Assembly (NCBI GenBank): GCA_016840385.1
Contig: JAEOSL010000005.1
Location: forward strand, 26,074-90,073
Length of the DNA: 64,000 bases
Reading direction: 5' to 3'
Source: Candidatus Thorarchaeota archaeon
GTDB taxonomy: Archaea > Asgardarchaeota > Thorarchaeia > Thorarchaeales > Thorarchaeaceae
Of this stretch, positions 24,665-33,119 are shown piece by piece. Within the stretch, counting starts at the first letter, position 1. Every line of letters begins with the position of its first letter. The position numbers and the translations under genes were made by a program. The notes under the pieces are model-generated. The model searched no databases. It saw only the letters and a list, made by a program, of their open reading frames with translations, and had not been told where the DNA came from.

Positions 24665-25486
24665 TTAAAATGAATTCTTTCCAGTGCAGGTTCCTGTAAC
24701 AAAATATACTGGGTCTGCCTCTGAATACTTGAATCCCATTTTTTCATACAGTTTCTGTGCTGGAGTGTTATCCTCGAAATAGTGGAGAACAATGAGTTCA
24801 GATGTCTTCAAGACCTCATCTACAACAGATTTGATACAGGCTGCAGCATATCCCTTCCTCTTATGGTCTGGATGAGTGGCTACATTTCCAATCTCAGTAC
24901 CGTAAGGTGTCATGTAGTGGACTCCTCCTACCGCAGAAATAGTCCCATCATCCTCAATTATTCCATAGAATGGACCCAGATTCATTGCATTAGGAGTCCA
25001 TGCAGGTGTTCCGCTAAGTCGATACAATTCTCTCAACTGGTCCGCATGGTCGATGGTGAGTCGTTCTGGCTCTTTCTTGCATTCACATTGTAGTTCCGTT
25101 GTTCTATCTGCAATCATCTGTCGCTCTTTGATAGGTTTAAGTATGACACAAGCTTTGCCAAATTGATTTAGTTGTTCTTGGGTAGTAATTGCAATGAACT
25201 CTTTTCCAACCAGTAGATTCGAATAATTTTCCATAATCTCAATTAGTGATTCAACATCACGACACCAAAAGGCAGTCGCTAAGAAATCTAGATCACTATA
25301 GAGTGAGAATATCGCATCGATTTGTCCATTGTTTCTCAGAATCCTCACATCACACCAATCTCGTAATTGAGTACAATCAGCAATCAGAACAATATTGGAC
25401 AATGGATCTTCTGATAGAATTTCAAGGACACGTTCGACATTTGCATCTGAGAGTGGTTCTATCTTGGCTACCATCATATTTTCCAT
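24665..25486 (-). CDS. GNAT acetyltransferase with N-terminal extension
   Basis: A 273-residue protein. Residues ~150-265 are the GNAT domain: ISAVGGVHYMTPYGTEIGNV, THPDHKRKGYAAACIKSVVD (acetyl-CoA loop) and NTPAQKLYEKMGFKYSEADP. The N-terminal ~140 residues form a degenerate GNAT-like half (LSDANVERVLEILSEDPLSN), as in two-domain family members. It acetylates an unknown amine. It lies 13 bp after the DinB gene on the same strand, suggesting co-transcription. Confidence 0.85.
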   Translation of the reverse strand: MENMMVAKIEPLSDANVERVLEILSEDPLSNIVLIADCTQLRDWCDVRILRNNGQIDAIFSLYSDLDFLATAFWCRDVESLIEIMENYSNLLVGKEFIAITTQEQLNQFGKACVILKPIKERQMIADRTTELQCECKKEPERLTIDHADQLRELYRLSGTPAWTPNAMNLGPFYGIIEDDGTISAVGGVHYMTPYGTEIGNVATHPDHKRKGYAAACIKSVVDEVLKTSELIVLHYFEDNTPAQKLYEKMGFKYSEADPVYFVTGTCTGKNSF

Positions 25487-25499
25487 CCATTACAATGCT

Positions 25500-25979
25500 C
25501 TACTTGTTTTCTGCAAGTTGTATTCGATATGGTACATAATCAGTCATTACCACATCTTTTCCAAGAATTCGTAAATCCATCACAATCTGACCTCTATGAT
25601 ATGTTGCATGATTGACCAGATGAAAGAGAATCTCGTCGAAAGATATTCGTAGTTTTACTTCTCCAGTATCTAAATCGAGATGGTTCACCGTTCTTGTTTC
25701 TATCATGTCTGTAAACATCTTACTGTATTCATTGATTGATTTGAACACTTCTTCTCTTGACATGCTCATGAAGTCTGGTTCTTCTCCGCTATCTTGACCA
25801 ACCCAATCAAAATACCATTCCCACAGGTCTTCTGCAAGATGCGTATATCTTCTCTGAATACTTCCTCCATTATCATAGAGGTTTCTCTTGTATTCTTCAT
25901 CAGTAAGATTCTGCACAATATTCCAAATTGTTAAATCCGCCCAGAAAAGATACTTGCTCATATTCTCTAGAAGAGTCAT
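25500..25979 (-). CDS. DinB-family protein
   Basis: A 159-residue four-helix-bundle protein of the DinB/YfiT superfamily. The three metal-binding histidines are probably in YTHLAEDLWEW (about residue 47) and LVNHATYHRGQIVMDL (residues ~123-137). The pattern NMSKYLFWADLTIWNIVQNL at the N-terminus is typical. Family members are often thiol-dependent metal enzymes or damage-inducible proteins of unknown substrate. Confidence 0.88.
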   Translation of the reverse strand: MTLLENMSKYLFWADLTIWNIVQNLTDEEYKRNLYDNGGSIQRRYTHLAEDLWEWYFDWVGQDSGEEPDFMSMSREEVFKSINEYSKMFTDMIETRTVNHLDLDTGEVKLRISFDEILFHLVNHATYHRGQIVMDLRILGKDVVMTDYVPYRIQLAENK

Positions 25980-26089
25980 AGCAAAAGAAAGACAGTGAAT
26001 CTTAAGGTACTTGCCCCCTCTGTAGAATTAACATCTCTACTCACACTGGAGGCTGTATTCTTTCTCCTCAGTAATCGAACTGTTGAAGA

Positions 26090-26206
26090 TTACCAATCGT
26101 CATCATCGTCCCACTCATCATCGTTCCAATCTTCTTCTTCCCACAGGTCATCTTCATCAAAATGCAATGAATCCACCTCTGACAGGGTAATGCAATATCG
26201 ACACAT
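26090..26206 (-). CDS. Acidic, tryptophan-rich small ORF in frame with MBL gene
   Basis: ATG 26206 opens MCRYCITLSEVDSLHFDEDD followed by a tail of Asp, Glu and four Trp ending DEWDDDDDW. The frame is the same as that of the MBL hydrolase, separated from it by that gene's TGA and 12 codons (LQVYAGKWIKAT), so a 50-residue extension would be made by stop readthrough. GKWIKATMCRYC looks like the second half of a treble-clef zinc finger. Strong Asp/Glu/Trp bias is unlikely in non-coding DNA here, but independent expression is unproven. Confidence 0.45.
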   Translation of the reverse strand: MCRYCITLSEVDSLHFDEDDLWEEEDWNDDEWDDDDDW

Positions 26207-26242
26207 TGTAGCTTTTATCCATTTTCCTGCATACACTTGCAA

Positions 26243-27070
26243 TCAAAATACGTCCAAATCATTACCTGAAACAACCTTACCATCATAGTGTTTGGTAATT
26301 TCACACAATAACTTGGTTTCAGTTTGGTTCATGAACAACTGATGGTACAAAATGAGCAGCTTTGGTTGCACCTTCATAGCAATTTCTGCAAGTTCCAGCG
26401 TAGAAGTATGCACGGTTGAATGATACTTTCTCCACTCCTCAGTTCGTTCTTTGAGCCCCTCTGCAGAGTATACTTCGTGAATCAAAATGTCACACCCTTC
26501 TGCGTGTTTGATGAGATTATTTGAAAGACAAGTATCTCCAGATATCACTACTGTTCTCTCTGGTAAAATAAATTTGTAGCCATATGATTCCAAAGATCCA
26601 TGACTAACTCGAAATGCTTCTACCTGCACATTGGCATCAGTATAAACAGTCCCCTCATCAATCTCATGTGTGTGCACGATGTATCCATCTTTGTTGGCTG
26701 GTTCAAGTCCTTCTATTCTTTCCTGAATATCCACTCTGTATGCTGCCATGATGTGTTCAGTCATTTCTGCAAGTCCTTTTGGTCCATACACTTCCAGAGG
26801 TTCATTTCGCTCATTTACTCCTGGAGTTAGGATGGCATCCGGATAACCCATTGCATGGTCCGAGTGCAAATGTGTGAGAAAAACTCGTGTGATTTTTGAA
26901 ACTGGAATTCCTGCTTCTGCCACTCTTCTTGTGACCCCTACCCCACAATCGACTAAGTAGAGAGAATCATTCACAATAATTGCAATTGATGGACCGAATC
27001 TTTCAGGATCCGGGTTGGGATTTCCTGTTCCTAACAATATGATCTTACTTTTCATTTTAGGCGCTCTCAA
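26243..27070 (-). CDS. Metallo-beta-lactamase-fold hydrolase, RNase Z/arylsulfatase-like
   Basis: A 275-residue MBL-fold protein. It begins KIILLGTGNPNPDPERFGPS, typical of the RNase Z/AtsA-like group, and has the zinc motif FLTHLHSDHAMGY (HxHxDH), the bridging aspartate in VISGDTCLSNN, HEV in DILIHEVYS, and the last histidine in LILYHQLF. tRNA 3' processing is one known activity, but a canonical RNase Z arm is not evident, so it may act on sulfate or phosphate esters. It is 7 bp downstream of the MarR gene and likely in its operon. Confidence 0.87.
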   Translation of the reverse strand: MRAPKMKSKIILLGTGNPNPDPERFGPSIAIIVNDSLYLVDCGVGVTRRVAEAGIPVSKITRVFLTHLHSDHAMGYPDAILTPGVNERNEPLEVYGPKGLAEMTEHIMAAYRVDIQERIEGLEPANKDGYIVHTHEIDEGTVYTDANVQVEAFRVSHGSLESYGYKFILPERTVVISGDTCLSNNLIKHAEGCDILIHEVYSAEGLKERTEEWRKYHSTVHTSTLELAEIAMKVQPKLLILYHQLFMNQTETKLLCEITKHYDGKVVSGNDLDVF

Positions 27071-27077
27071 TGAAGGT

Positions 27078-27518
27078 TTAGATTGATTCTTGCGACACCA
27101 GATTCTTCAAGATTTTGTGAAGGTATGATTCGAGTTCGTCAATCTCTTCTGGTGCGAATCCTTTGTAGAAAATATCAGTCATATTCGCTGATAATTTGAA
27201 GTAAGTACTCTGAAGCTTTCTAGTCTTATCCGTTAACCGAATCAATGTTTTTCTTCTATCCTCTTCTGATTGGATACGTTTGACATGTCCTGCATTCTCT
27301 AGGTTATCCAATAATTCACTCAATGTTGATTTTCGTAATAGTGTTCGTTTGGTTAGATCATTTATTGGGACATTATCCTGTTGCCACAAAGCAAAGAGAA
27401 TCCTACCTTGTCCAGGACCGATTTCCATATCGTGTTTCTTGAGTAGTTCCGTGAAAACTCGTCTTCCTAGATGGTGTATCTGAGTGATGAGGAACCCACC
27501 CTCTCTCTGTGACATCAT
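27078..27518 (-). CDS. MarR-family transcriptional regulator
   Basis: A 146-residue winged-helix regulator: FTELLKKHDMEIGPGQGRIL, LRKSTLSELLDNLENAGHVK (recognition helix) and RIQSEEDRRKTLIRLTDKTR (wing), flanked by dimerisation helices. It overlaps the PPOX gene's stop by 4 bp (ATGA), so it is translated with it. It probably represses its own operon through the inverted repeats at 28002-28036, with release by a small molecule or oxidant. Confidence 0.93.
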   Translation of the reverse strand: MMSQREGGFLITQIHHLGRRVFTELLKKHDMEIGPGQGRILFALWQQDNVPINDLTKRTLLRKSTLSELLDNLENAGHVKRIQSEEDRRKTLIRLTDKTRKLQSTYFKLSANMTDIFYKGFAPEEIDELESYLHKILKNLVSQESI

Positions 27519-27985
27519 TTTGAATCACCTAATTCCAATTTGAACGTCATATTTCCCGTCCACCCCTTAGCACTAGTTGGGATTAGTCTGAGTACAGTGT
27601 GATCTGGATCATCGTATCCTTTGGGATAGTACATGTCCCAATTATCATGCCATAACTCCTTCTTTACAGCCAGATCATCAACAATCTCAATATCGCCTCC
27701 AAACATCACACCATACCACGATTCTGGGTCACAGTAGTATACTGAACTTGCAGAATTTGTTTTGATATCATTGACCTTTGTTGATGATGTATTTGTAGTG
27801 AAGATGATAGTGAAATCATCTTGTTTTTCAAAGAATGGAATCAACTTCGGATATTGTATCTTATTTCTGAGATTGAGCATCGCTCTCGTCTGTGGATACC
27901 CCTTCGCATCAATTGTTGTTAGATATACCGGCCATCCTGTTTCCAGAAGGTCTATGCAAAGTTTCCGAGATTCATTCTGATTCAT
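27515..27985 (-). CDS. Pyridoxamine-phosphate-oxidase-like flavin protein
   Basis: A 156-residue PNPOx-like split-barrel protein: GWPVYLTTIDAKGYPQTRAM, IIFTTNTSSTKVNDIKTN, SASSVYYCDPESWYGVMFGG, typical of the general-stress-protein-26 group, which bind FMN or F420. Likely roles are reduction of quinone-like or toxic compounds. It is the first gene of an operon with MarR and probably the MBL hydrolase, which suggests an inducible detoxification unit. Confidence 0.85.
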   Translation of the reverse strand: MNQNESRKLCIDLLETGWPVYLTTIDAKGYPQTRAMLNLRNKIQYPKLIPFFEKQDDFTIIFTTNTSSTKVNDIKTNSASSVYYCDPESWYGVMFGGDIEIVDDLAVKKELWHDNWDMYYPKGYDDPDHTVLRLIPTSAKGWTGNMTFKLELGDSK

Positions 27986-28001
27986 TTTGAGACCGCCTTA
28001 A

Positions 28002-28043
28002 TTGGTTCGTATCCAAACAGTTAGGCACCGAACTAAATATACC
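28002..28043 (-). promoter_or_regulatory. Promoter and candidate MarR operator
   Basis: On the minus strand a TATA element (GGTATATTTAG, 28033-28043) sits about 25 bases before a predicted start near 28012. Two inverted repeats overlap it: TTGG-N7-CCAA (28002-28016) and TTAG-N8-CTAA (28021-28036), both inside GTTCG-N19-CGAAC (28005-28033). Their position between TATA and the PPOX ATG fits autorepression by the MarR protein. Confidence 0.55.
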
Positions 28044-28205
28044 TTGCGGTCTGGGGAGTATCTTGTCATTTAGTGAATTTTTAATCAAAAAGAAGTAAAT
28101 TGGCTGTCCAAAATCTATGTTGAACAGCTAGTTAATTGTTTTCAGTTGTTTTTCTCGTCACTTCTCTTATCACGAACTTTGTCCATGACATATTAAGTAA
28201 AATAT

Positions 28206-28238
28206 TAAAAAAGGAGGAGAAAGCAGGTTACCCTGCTT
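28206..28238 (-). terminator. Hairpin with T-run after secreted-protein gene
   Basis: AAGCAGG (28221-28227) and CCTGCTT (28232-28238) form a perfect 7-bp stem with a 4-base loop. Read on the minus strand it is followed by TCTCCTCCTTTTTT. It lies 17 bases after the stop of the gene ending at 28255. Confidence 0.65.
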
Positions 28239-28254
28239 CCGTGCTAAGTTTATT

Positions 28255-29205
28255 CTAACGTCGTCTCACGGCAACAACTACTATGAGCAGAACTACAACA
28301 GCTCCACCAATCATAGCAAGTGTCATTGTATCGAGAGCAAAACCTGTTGAGTCAACTGAATCCATTCCGAGGATTGGATCGTACTCTAGAGTTTCATCAC
28401 CAAAGTTCTCGAAAGCAAGATAGATTGACTGACCTGCTTCCTGTCCAATACCTTCACCGTAGCTTGCCTTGACTTGGAGAGTATTGTTCGCAGCATATGC
28501 GTACTCTTCATACTCAAAATATCCTGCGTCAAATTGGAACTTGGTACCGTCTCTCTGGAAACCAGCTGGGACCTCAGAACCCTGAAGCTGACCGTGTGTA
28601 CTTTCAGTCACTGTGAACTGAAGCACTAGAATTGAGTCTTCGTAGGTCCAGTCCCAACCTTCTACAATCAGGTCGAATTTCATTTCACCTGGAGTAGATA
28701 AGTTCAGGTGGACTCTAACCTCTATTGTTACATTGAAAGCTGGCATACTAGGTAGGCTACCATAGTCGTTTCCAGGGCCAGTTGGACGAGGATCATACTC
28801 AGATGTAGTTGTGAAATTAAAGTGAACTGCGGTAGTGTTACCACCTTCCTCTTCTGTTTCAAAATCACTAAAGTCCCAATCAGTTGTTGGAAGTGCAAAT
28901 GGAGCACCAATCATGTTGTCAGTTCCATTAGTAAATGCACCATCGGCGTTTGTGTCATTTGCTTCAAACATCTTTACAAACATCACATGATAATCAACAT
29001 CAGGAGAGTTTGGATCCCACCAGTGGAAGTGAGGGGCTTGATTATTTCCAGTCACCTTGATGGCAATGTCATCAGTAGTGAGAGATACGATTCCAGCAGA
29101 ATACTGGTACTGGATGGAGCTACCCTGCGCGGCTGCTAGGGGTACGCCAATTCCAACGAGTATTAATGCAAACAATGAAAGTGTGGCTTTTCTATTCAGA
29201 TTCAT
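28255..29205 (-). CDS. Secreted, membrane-anchored surface protein
   Basis: About 316 residues. The start is placed at ATG 29205 (MNLNRKATLSLFALILVGIG), because the TATA element at 29236-29244 predicts transcription from about 29214; the earlier GTG at 29229 would lie upstream of it. A signal peptide ends near AAAQGSS. The mature domain is acidic and beta-rich, rich in Asn/Thr/Asp (possible N-glycosylation, e.g. FNFTTTSEY, VHLNLSTP). A C-terminal helix (TMTLAMIGGAVVVLLIVVVA) with tail RRR anchors it. No enzyme motif; a structural or binding surface protein is likely. Confidence 0.85.
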   Translation of the reverse strand: MNLNRKATLSLFALILVGIGVPLAAAQGSSIQYQYSAGIVSLTTDDIAIKVTGNNQAPHFHWWDPNSPDVDYHVMFVKMFEANDTNADGAFTNGTDNMIGAPFALPTTDWDFSDFETEEEGGNTTAVHFNFTTTSEYDPRPTGPGNDYGSLPSMPAFNVTIEVRVHLNLSTPGEMKFDLIVEGWDWTYEDSILVLQFTVTESTHGQLQGSEVPAGFQRDGTKFQFDAGYFEYEEYAYAANNTLQVKASYGEGIGQEAGQSIYLAFENFGDETLEYDPILGMDSVDSTGFALDTMTLAMIGGAVVVLLIVVVAVRRR

Positions 29206-29235
29206 TTGAATCACTAAGATATGCCTCACTTTGAG

Positions 29236-29244
29236 TATATTTAA
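29236..29244 (-). promoter_or_regulatory. TATA box of the secreted-protein gene
   Basis: On the minus strand TTAAATATA lies ~36 bases before ATG 29205, preceded by GG. It predicts a short leader of about 9 bases. Confidence 0.6.
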
Positions 29245-29355
29245 CCAAAATTTACTAGATAGAAAAATATGATATTCAATAAGGTCTATGAGGGCTCTAA
29301 TTCCAACTATATTGTTTATGGATGCTTACAACCATTTTCACGCCTTTTTGTATGA

Positions 29356-31359
29356 CTAATGAACTAATAGCTTCTTGGCATTTGAAACAACATTCTCTAC
29401 AGTGAATCCGTACTTCTCAAAGAGTACATTTCCTGGAGCTGAGGCTCCGAACTTGTTTATACACAAGCTAGCTCCATTATCACCTATCCAACGTTCCCAT
29501 CCTTGAGATACTCCCGCTTCAACCGCTAGACGAGCTTTCACATCATGTGGAAATACTGATTCTTGATATTCCTGACTCTGATTCTTGAATAATTCCCAGC
29601 TTGGGAATGAAACAACTCGAACGTTGATACCATCGTTATGAAGCTGTTCTGCAGCCTTGGTTATCAAGCCAACTTCTGAACCAGATGCCATCAATATGAT
29701 ATCTGGACTTCGTCCTAGGTCAGCTAAAACGTATGCTCCCTTTGTGGTTCCTGAGGCAGGAGAATACTTGTCCCTATCCAGCACTGGTACATTCTGCCTG
29801 GTCAATGCCATCAATGTTGGTCCATCCCGACGGTTGATTGCAATCTTCCATGCCTCTACTACTTCATTAGCATCTCCTGGTCTAAGTACAACGAGATCAG
29901 GAATAGATCGAAGAGCTGCAAAGTGTTCTATCGGTTGGTGTGTGGGTCCATCTTCACCAACGCCAATACTATCATGTGTGAATACCCAGATGCTACCATG
30001 ATTGGATAAAGCTGAGAGTCGTATTGAAGGCCGCATGTAGTCGGAGAACATTAGGAATGTAGCAGAGTATGGAATTACTCCTCCATGAGCTACCATTCCA
30101 TTTACTGCAGCGCCCATTGCGTGTTCTCGAACTCCAAAGTGTAAGTTTCTTCCTTCTGGAGAGACTGATTGAAATGATGGACTACCATCGATCCATGTTT
30201 TGTTTGAGGGAGTAAGATCTGCAGAACCACCCATTAATTCTGGAAGGTTCTTTGCTAGAACATTGATGACCTTACCAGATGCAGCTCTAGTTGCCATTCC
30301 TTTATCATCCGGTGGAAATACTGGAAGATTCTGGTCCCAGTCTTGGGAAAGCTCACCCTTCATTCGACGTGAAAACTCAGCTGCTAATTCAGGATAGTCC
30401 TTACCATATTTCTCGAATTTCGAGTTCCAATCATTCTCAACTTGAATACCCGTGTTACCTATTTTGGAATAGAAATCTTGTACATCATCAGGAACGAAAA
30501 ATCTAGGCTCAAGAGGCCAATCTAGTTTCTTCTTTGCCCCATCCAGTTCTTCATCTCCTGGTGGTTCTCCATGAGCTTTTGCAGTATCCTGTTTATTTGG
30601 CATTCCATACCCAATATGTGTTCTACAAAGTATTATTGAAGGACGTGGATCTTTCTTTGCTTCCGTTATTGCCTTGTCAATTGCTTCTACATCATTGCCA
30701 TCCTTGATATGCTGTACATGCCATCCAAAGGCTTCGAATCTAGCTCCACGGTCTTCTGTGAACGTGATATCTGTGCTACCATCAATTGAGATCAAATTGT
30801 CATCGTAGAGCATTACGATGTTTCCTAATTTCAGATGACCTGCTAATGATGCTGCTTCAGATGAGAGTCCTTCCATCAAATCGCCATCTGTAACAATAGC
30901 GTAGATATGGTGGTCGACAATATTGTAGTTAGGTTTGTTAAAGACAGCTGCAAGATGTGCTTCGGCAATTGCTAATCCTACGCAATTTGCAAAACCTTGA
31001 CCAAGTGGGCCTGTCGTAACTTCTACACCAGGTGTACAATGGTTCTCAGGATGTCCTGGCGTTTTGCACCCCCACTGTCGGAAGTTCTTCAAATCCTCCA
31101 TGGATACATCATATCCAGTGAGGTGCAACAGAGAATACAGTAGCATTGAACCATGTCCGCCAGAAAGAACAAAACGGTCGCGGTCCCACCATTTCGGATT
31201 GTTTGGGTTAAAGCGCAGGTGACGAGTCCAGAGTGTATAGGCCATAGCCGCAGCACCCATAGGCATGCCTGGATGTCCTGAATTTGCCTTCTGTATTGCA
31301 TCAGCAGAGAGAAAGCGGATTGCGTTAATTGCACGTTCTTGGAGTTTTGCATCTGTCAT
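29356..31359 (-). CDS. tkt: Transketolase, full length
   Basis: Transketolase moves two-carbon units between sugar phosphates using thiamine diphosphate, making pentoses and erythrose 4-phosphate. This 667-residue single chain has [19 protein letters not shown], the TPP motif [19 protein letters not shown] with SIDG, GPLGQG, and the pyrimidine domain with [18 protein letters not shown]. The third domain ends [10 protein letters not shown] to [12 protein letters not shown] start at ATG 31359 ([16 protein letters not shown]), the usual family opening; the upstream extension is not family-like. Many archaea carry split N- and C-subunits instead, so this bacterial-type fused form suggests transfer. 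Confidence 0.95.
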   Translation of the reverse strand: MTDAKLQERAINAIRFLSADAIQKANSGHPGMPMGAAAMAYTLWTRHLRFNPNNPKWWDRDRFVLSGGHGSMLLYSLLHLTGYDVSMEDLKNFRQWGCKTPGHPENHCTPGVEVTTGPLGQGFANCVGLAIAEAHLAAVFNKPNYNIVDHHIYAIVTDGDLMEGLSSEAASLAGHLKLGNIVMLYDDNLISIDGSTDITFTEDRGARFEAFGWHVQHIKDGNDVEAIDKAITEAKKDPRPSIILCRTHIGYGMPNKQDTAKAHGEPPGDEELDGAKKKLDWPLEPRFFVPDDVQDFYSKIGNTGIQVENDWNSKFEKYGKDYPELAAEFSRRMKGELSQDWDQNLPVFPPDDKGMATRAASGKVINVLAKNLPELMGGSADLTPSNKTWIDGSPSFQSVSPEGRNLHFGVREHAMGAAVNGMVAHGGVIPYSATFLMFSDYMRPSIRLSALSNHGSIWVFTHDSIGVGEDGPTHQPIEHFAALRSIPDLVVLRPGDANEVVEAWKIAINRRDGPTLMALTRQNVPVLDRDKYSPASGTTKGAYVLADLGRSPDIILMASGSEVGLITKAAEQLHNDGINVRVVSFPSWELFKNQSQEYQESVFPHDVKARLAVEAGVSQGWERWIGDNGASLCINKFGASAPGNVLFEKYGFTVENVVSNAKKLLVH

Positions 31360-31467
31360 TAGGAAACCCACCGGAAAGCAACTTGAGTAGCGAGTGCGCG
31401 TAGCAACTAGCTCTCTTTTGGTTCTTACGCTTGGGAGAATAGTCCTGCCTTTCACTGTTTCGCAAGA

Positions 31468-32037
31468 TTATGGCTTTCCAACTTCTGTGCCGGGTGGGTA
31501 TACTTTCAAGAATTCATCTTTTGTTATGTCCATGATCACATGGTCATGAAACTCGCCAAGCATGTATGCCCCTTGTCGAAATACTCCTGCATGCTTGAAT
31601 CCAGCTTTTTCGTAGGCATGTTGAGCTCGCTTATTTTTTGTCAATGTAAGTAGATATACTGTATTGAGACCAAGTACATGGAATGCAACCCAGAGCATCA
31701 CTCGTGTTGTATCAGTACCATAACCTTTTCCAAGATTATCTGGATTATGAATAGCAATCCCAAATTCTGCTTTCTGATGTTGTTTTGATATATCAAAGAA
31801 AGCAACAGTTCCCAAGAACTCGTTTGTCTTCTTATCTTCAATTGCTAGAACCATTTCTCCATCTCTCCAAGGATTCATAGTTGTGACTCGTTCTAGCCAT
31901 TTCTGCTCTGCGTTCCGTGACATAGGCCAAGCTGATGCAAGATACTGACGTAACTCTAGAGTGTTGAAGAACTTCAAAATGGTGTCAAGATCCTCCATTT
32001 CCAACGCTCGTAGTTTGACCAATTCTCCATAGTACAT
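31468..32037 (-). CDS. GNAT acetyltransferase, RimJ/RimL type
   Basis: A 189-residue acetyltransferase: GELVKLRALEMEDLDTILKF at the start, LAIEDKKTNEFLGTVAFFD, IAIHNPDNLGKGYGTDTTRV (acetyl-CoA loop) and KRAQHAYEKAGFKHAGVFRQ. Substrate is unknown. It is upstream of transketolase on the same strand with a ~110-bp gap. Confidence 0.88.
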   Translation of the reverse strand: MYYGELVKLRALEMEDLDTILKFFNTLELRQYLASAWPMSRNAEQKWLERVTTMNPWRDGEMVLAIEDKKTNEFLGTVAFFDISKQHQKAEFGIAIHNPDNLGKGYGTDTTRVMLWVAFHVLGLNTVYLLTLTKNKRAQHAYEKAGFKHAGVFRQGAYMLGEFHDHVIMDITKDEFLKVYPPGTEVGKP

Positions 32038-32127
32038 ATTTCTACATTAGTACTCTTGCAAATAAAATTGCCTCAGTATAGCCTTAGTCGATACACTCAT
32101 TATTGTACTTGAGGTTGAATAGAAACA

Positions 32128-32718
32128 ATGAGTCCACAGAAATTATACTTGGATGAACCAGCAGTACGGGTACAGCTCTCAAGAGTTCGATTTCCAAAAG
32201 CATGTCCAGTCTGTGGAGCACCTGCGTCTATTCCTTCCCGTATTACTCTTTCTTCTGGAGGAACAAATTGGGATGATCCTACTTTTAGAGCCCATCCCAT
32301 ATCAATGAGACCATCTTCACGACCGACACCGAAGTACTTGCCAATTTTTGTATGCGAAGACCACTATTATGCTGATGATAGCGAGGAACGGTACAAATCA
32401 TGTTGTATCATTATTGATGGGTTTGCTATGACTTTCTTCTTCTTTGGGCTTATGTTTCTTGGTGATTCATTCAATAGAGGGAGACCAATTCCGTTTTGGT
32501 CTATGGCTTTCTCCGCATTCTTCGCTTTCTCAATGTTCCTTTCTTGGATTGCTTTTCGGCCAAATGCCCTTCAACGAGCTGTTAAGATAGTGGGATTTGA
32601 TCCAGGTATGCAGAATATTCTCATTGTCTTCAAAGACAAGTCGTTTCGAGATACGCTTATTCAGGAGAATCCAATGACCACAGAACTTGTCAGTTGGATT
32701 GTAAAGCCTGGTAGTTAG
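32128..32718 (+). CDS. Zinc-ribbon membrane protein, unknown
   Basis: A 196-residue protein. Cytoplasmic N-terminal part has CPVCGAP and a second Cys/His group FVCEDHYYAD, a probable zinc site. Two adjacent hydrophobic helices follow (MTFFFFGLMFLGDSF and MAFSAFFAFSMFLSWIAF), then a conserved-looking soluble tail with ILIVFKDKSFRDTLIQEN. No family recognised. It may be an assembly or sensory membrane factor. Confidence 0.7.
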   Translation: MSPQKLYLDEPAVRVQLSRVRFPKACPVCGAPASIPSRITLSSGGTNWDDPTFRAHPISMRPSSRPTPKYLPIFVCEDHYYADDSEERYKSCCIIIDGFAMTFFFFGLMFLGDSFNRGRPIPFWSMAFSAFFAFSMFLSWIAFRPNALQRAVKIVGFDPGMQNILIVFKDKSFRDTLIQENPMTTELVSWIVKPGS

Positions 32719-32728
32719 AAAGGAATTG

Positions 32729-32770
32729 AAAAAAGAATCAAGAAGCACTCATGTTGCTTCCAGCATGAGT
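32729..32770 (-). terminator. Hairpin plus T-run ending the tiny-ORF operon
   Basis: ACTCATG (32747-32753) and CATGAGT (32764-32770) form a perfect 7-bp stem. On the minus strand a TTTTTT run follows (complement of 32729-32734). The stem overlaps the last codons of the third small ORF. Confidence 0.55.
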
Positions 32771-32856
32771 ACTTCATCATCAGATAAGCAACGACGTTCT
32801 GCTTTGTCGTTGGGTGGGCTAGCGAAAATCTCTGGTGTGTTGCTATCAGTAGTCAC
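32749..32856 (-). CDS. Tiny ORF 3 of a three-gene operon
   Basis: A 35-residue acidic peptide beginning MTTDSNTPEIFASPPNDKAE and ending EVLMLEAT. It starts at GTG 32856, with AGGTGA five bases upstream; that site is part of the stop region of ORF 2 (AGG TGA encodes Arg-stop). The 3' end runs into a terminator hairpin. Unlike its neighbours it is not basic. No homologue is known to me. Confidence 0.5.
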   Translation of the reverse strand: MTTDSNTPEIFASPPNDKAERRCLSDDEVLMLEAT

Positions 32857-32861
32857 GATAA

Positions 32862-32945
32862 TCACCTGTAGAGGTATGCGTGAGTAATAGCCTTGGTAGA
32901 GTACTTCTTCTTTCGGGACTTGGTTAGTTTCTTAGTAAGAGCCAT
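32862..32945 (-). CDS. Tiny basic ORF 2, paralogue of ORF 1
   Basis: A 27-residue, very basic peptide: MALTKKLTKSRKKKYSTKAI then THAYLYR. It shares the MALT start, the STKA/STEA core and the Y-L/I-YR end with ORF 1. ATG 32945 lies 10 bases after AGGAGG (32956-32961), which is itself the Arg-Arg end of ORF 1. Composition resembles small ribosome- or nucleic-acid-binding peptides; function unknown. Confidence 0.6.
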   Translation of the reverse strand: MALTKKLTKSRKKKYSTKAITHAYLYR

Positions 32946-32952
32946 GATTGAT

Positions 32953-33054
32953 TTACCTCCTGTAAATGTGGGAGTATGCTACAGCCTCTGTGGAGAGGGG
33001 ATTACGTTTGTTCTTCATTGCGGAGTTAGTTCGGTTGTTAGTTGTTAGAGCCAT
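32953..33054 (-). CDS. Tiny basic ORF 1
   Basis: A 33-residue basic peptide, MALTTNNRTNSAMKNKRNPL then STEAVAYSHIYRR. ATG 33054 lies ~35 bases from a TATATATA element (33087-33094), giving a short leader. The last codons AGG AGG TAA double as the Shine-Dalgarno site for ORF 2. Similarity to ORF 2 at both ends argues that both are real coding sequences that arose by duplication. Confidence 0.6.
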   Translation of the reverse strand: MALTTNNRTNSAMKNKRNPLSTEAVAYSHIYRR

Positions 33055-33086
33055 AATAGTTCACAAGATATACTGCTCATATTTAG

Positions 33087-33094
33087 TATATATA
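33087..33094. promoter_or_regulatory. Bidirectional TATA element
   Basis: TATATATA is symmetrical and stands ~35 bp from ATG 33054 (minus) and ~28 bp from ATG 33120 (plus). Both distances fit archaeal promoters, with near-leaderless transcripts, so it may serve both divergent units. Confidence 0.5.
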
Positions 33095-33119
33095 CCGGAG
33101 GCACTATAGAGGGTCACAT

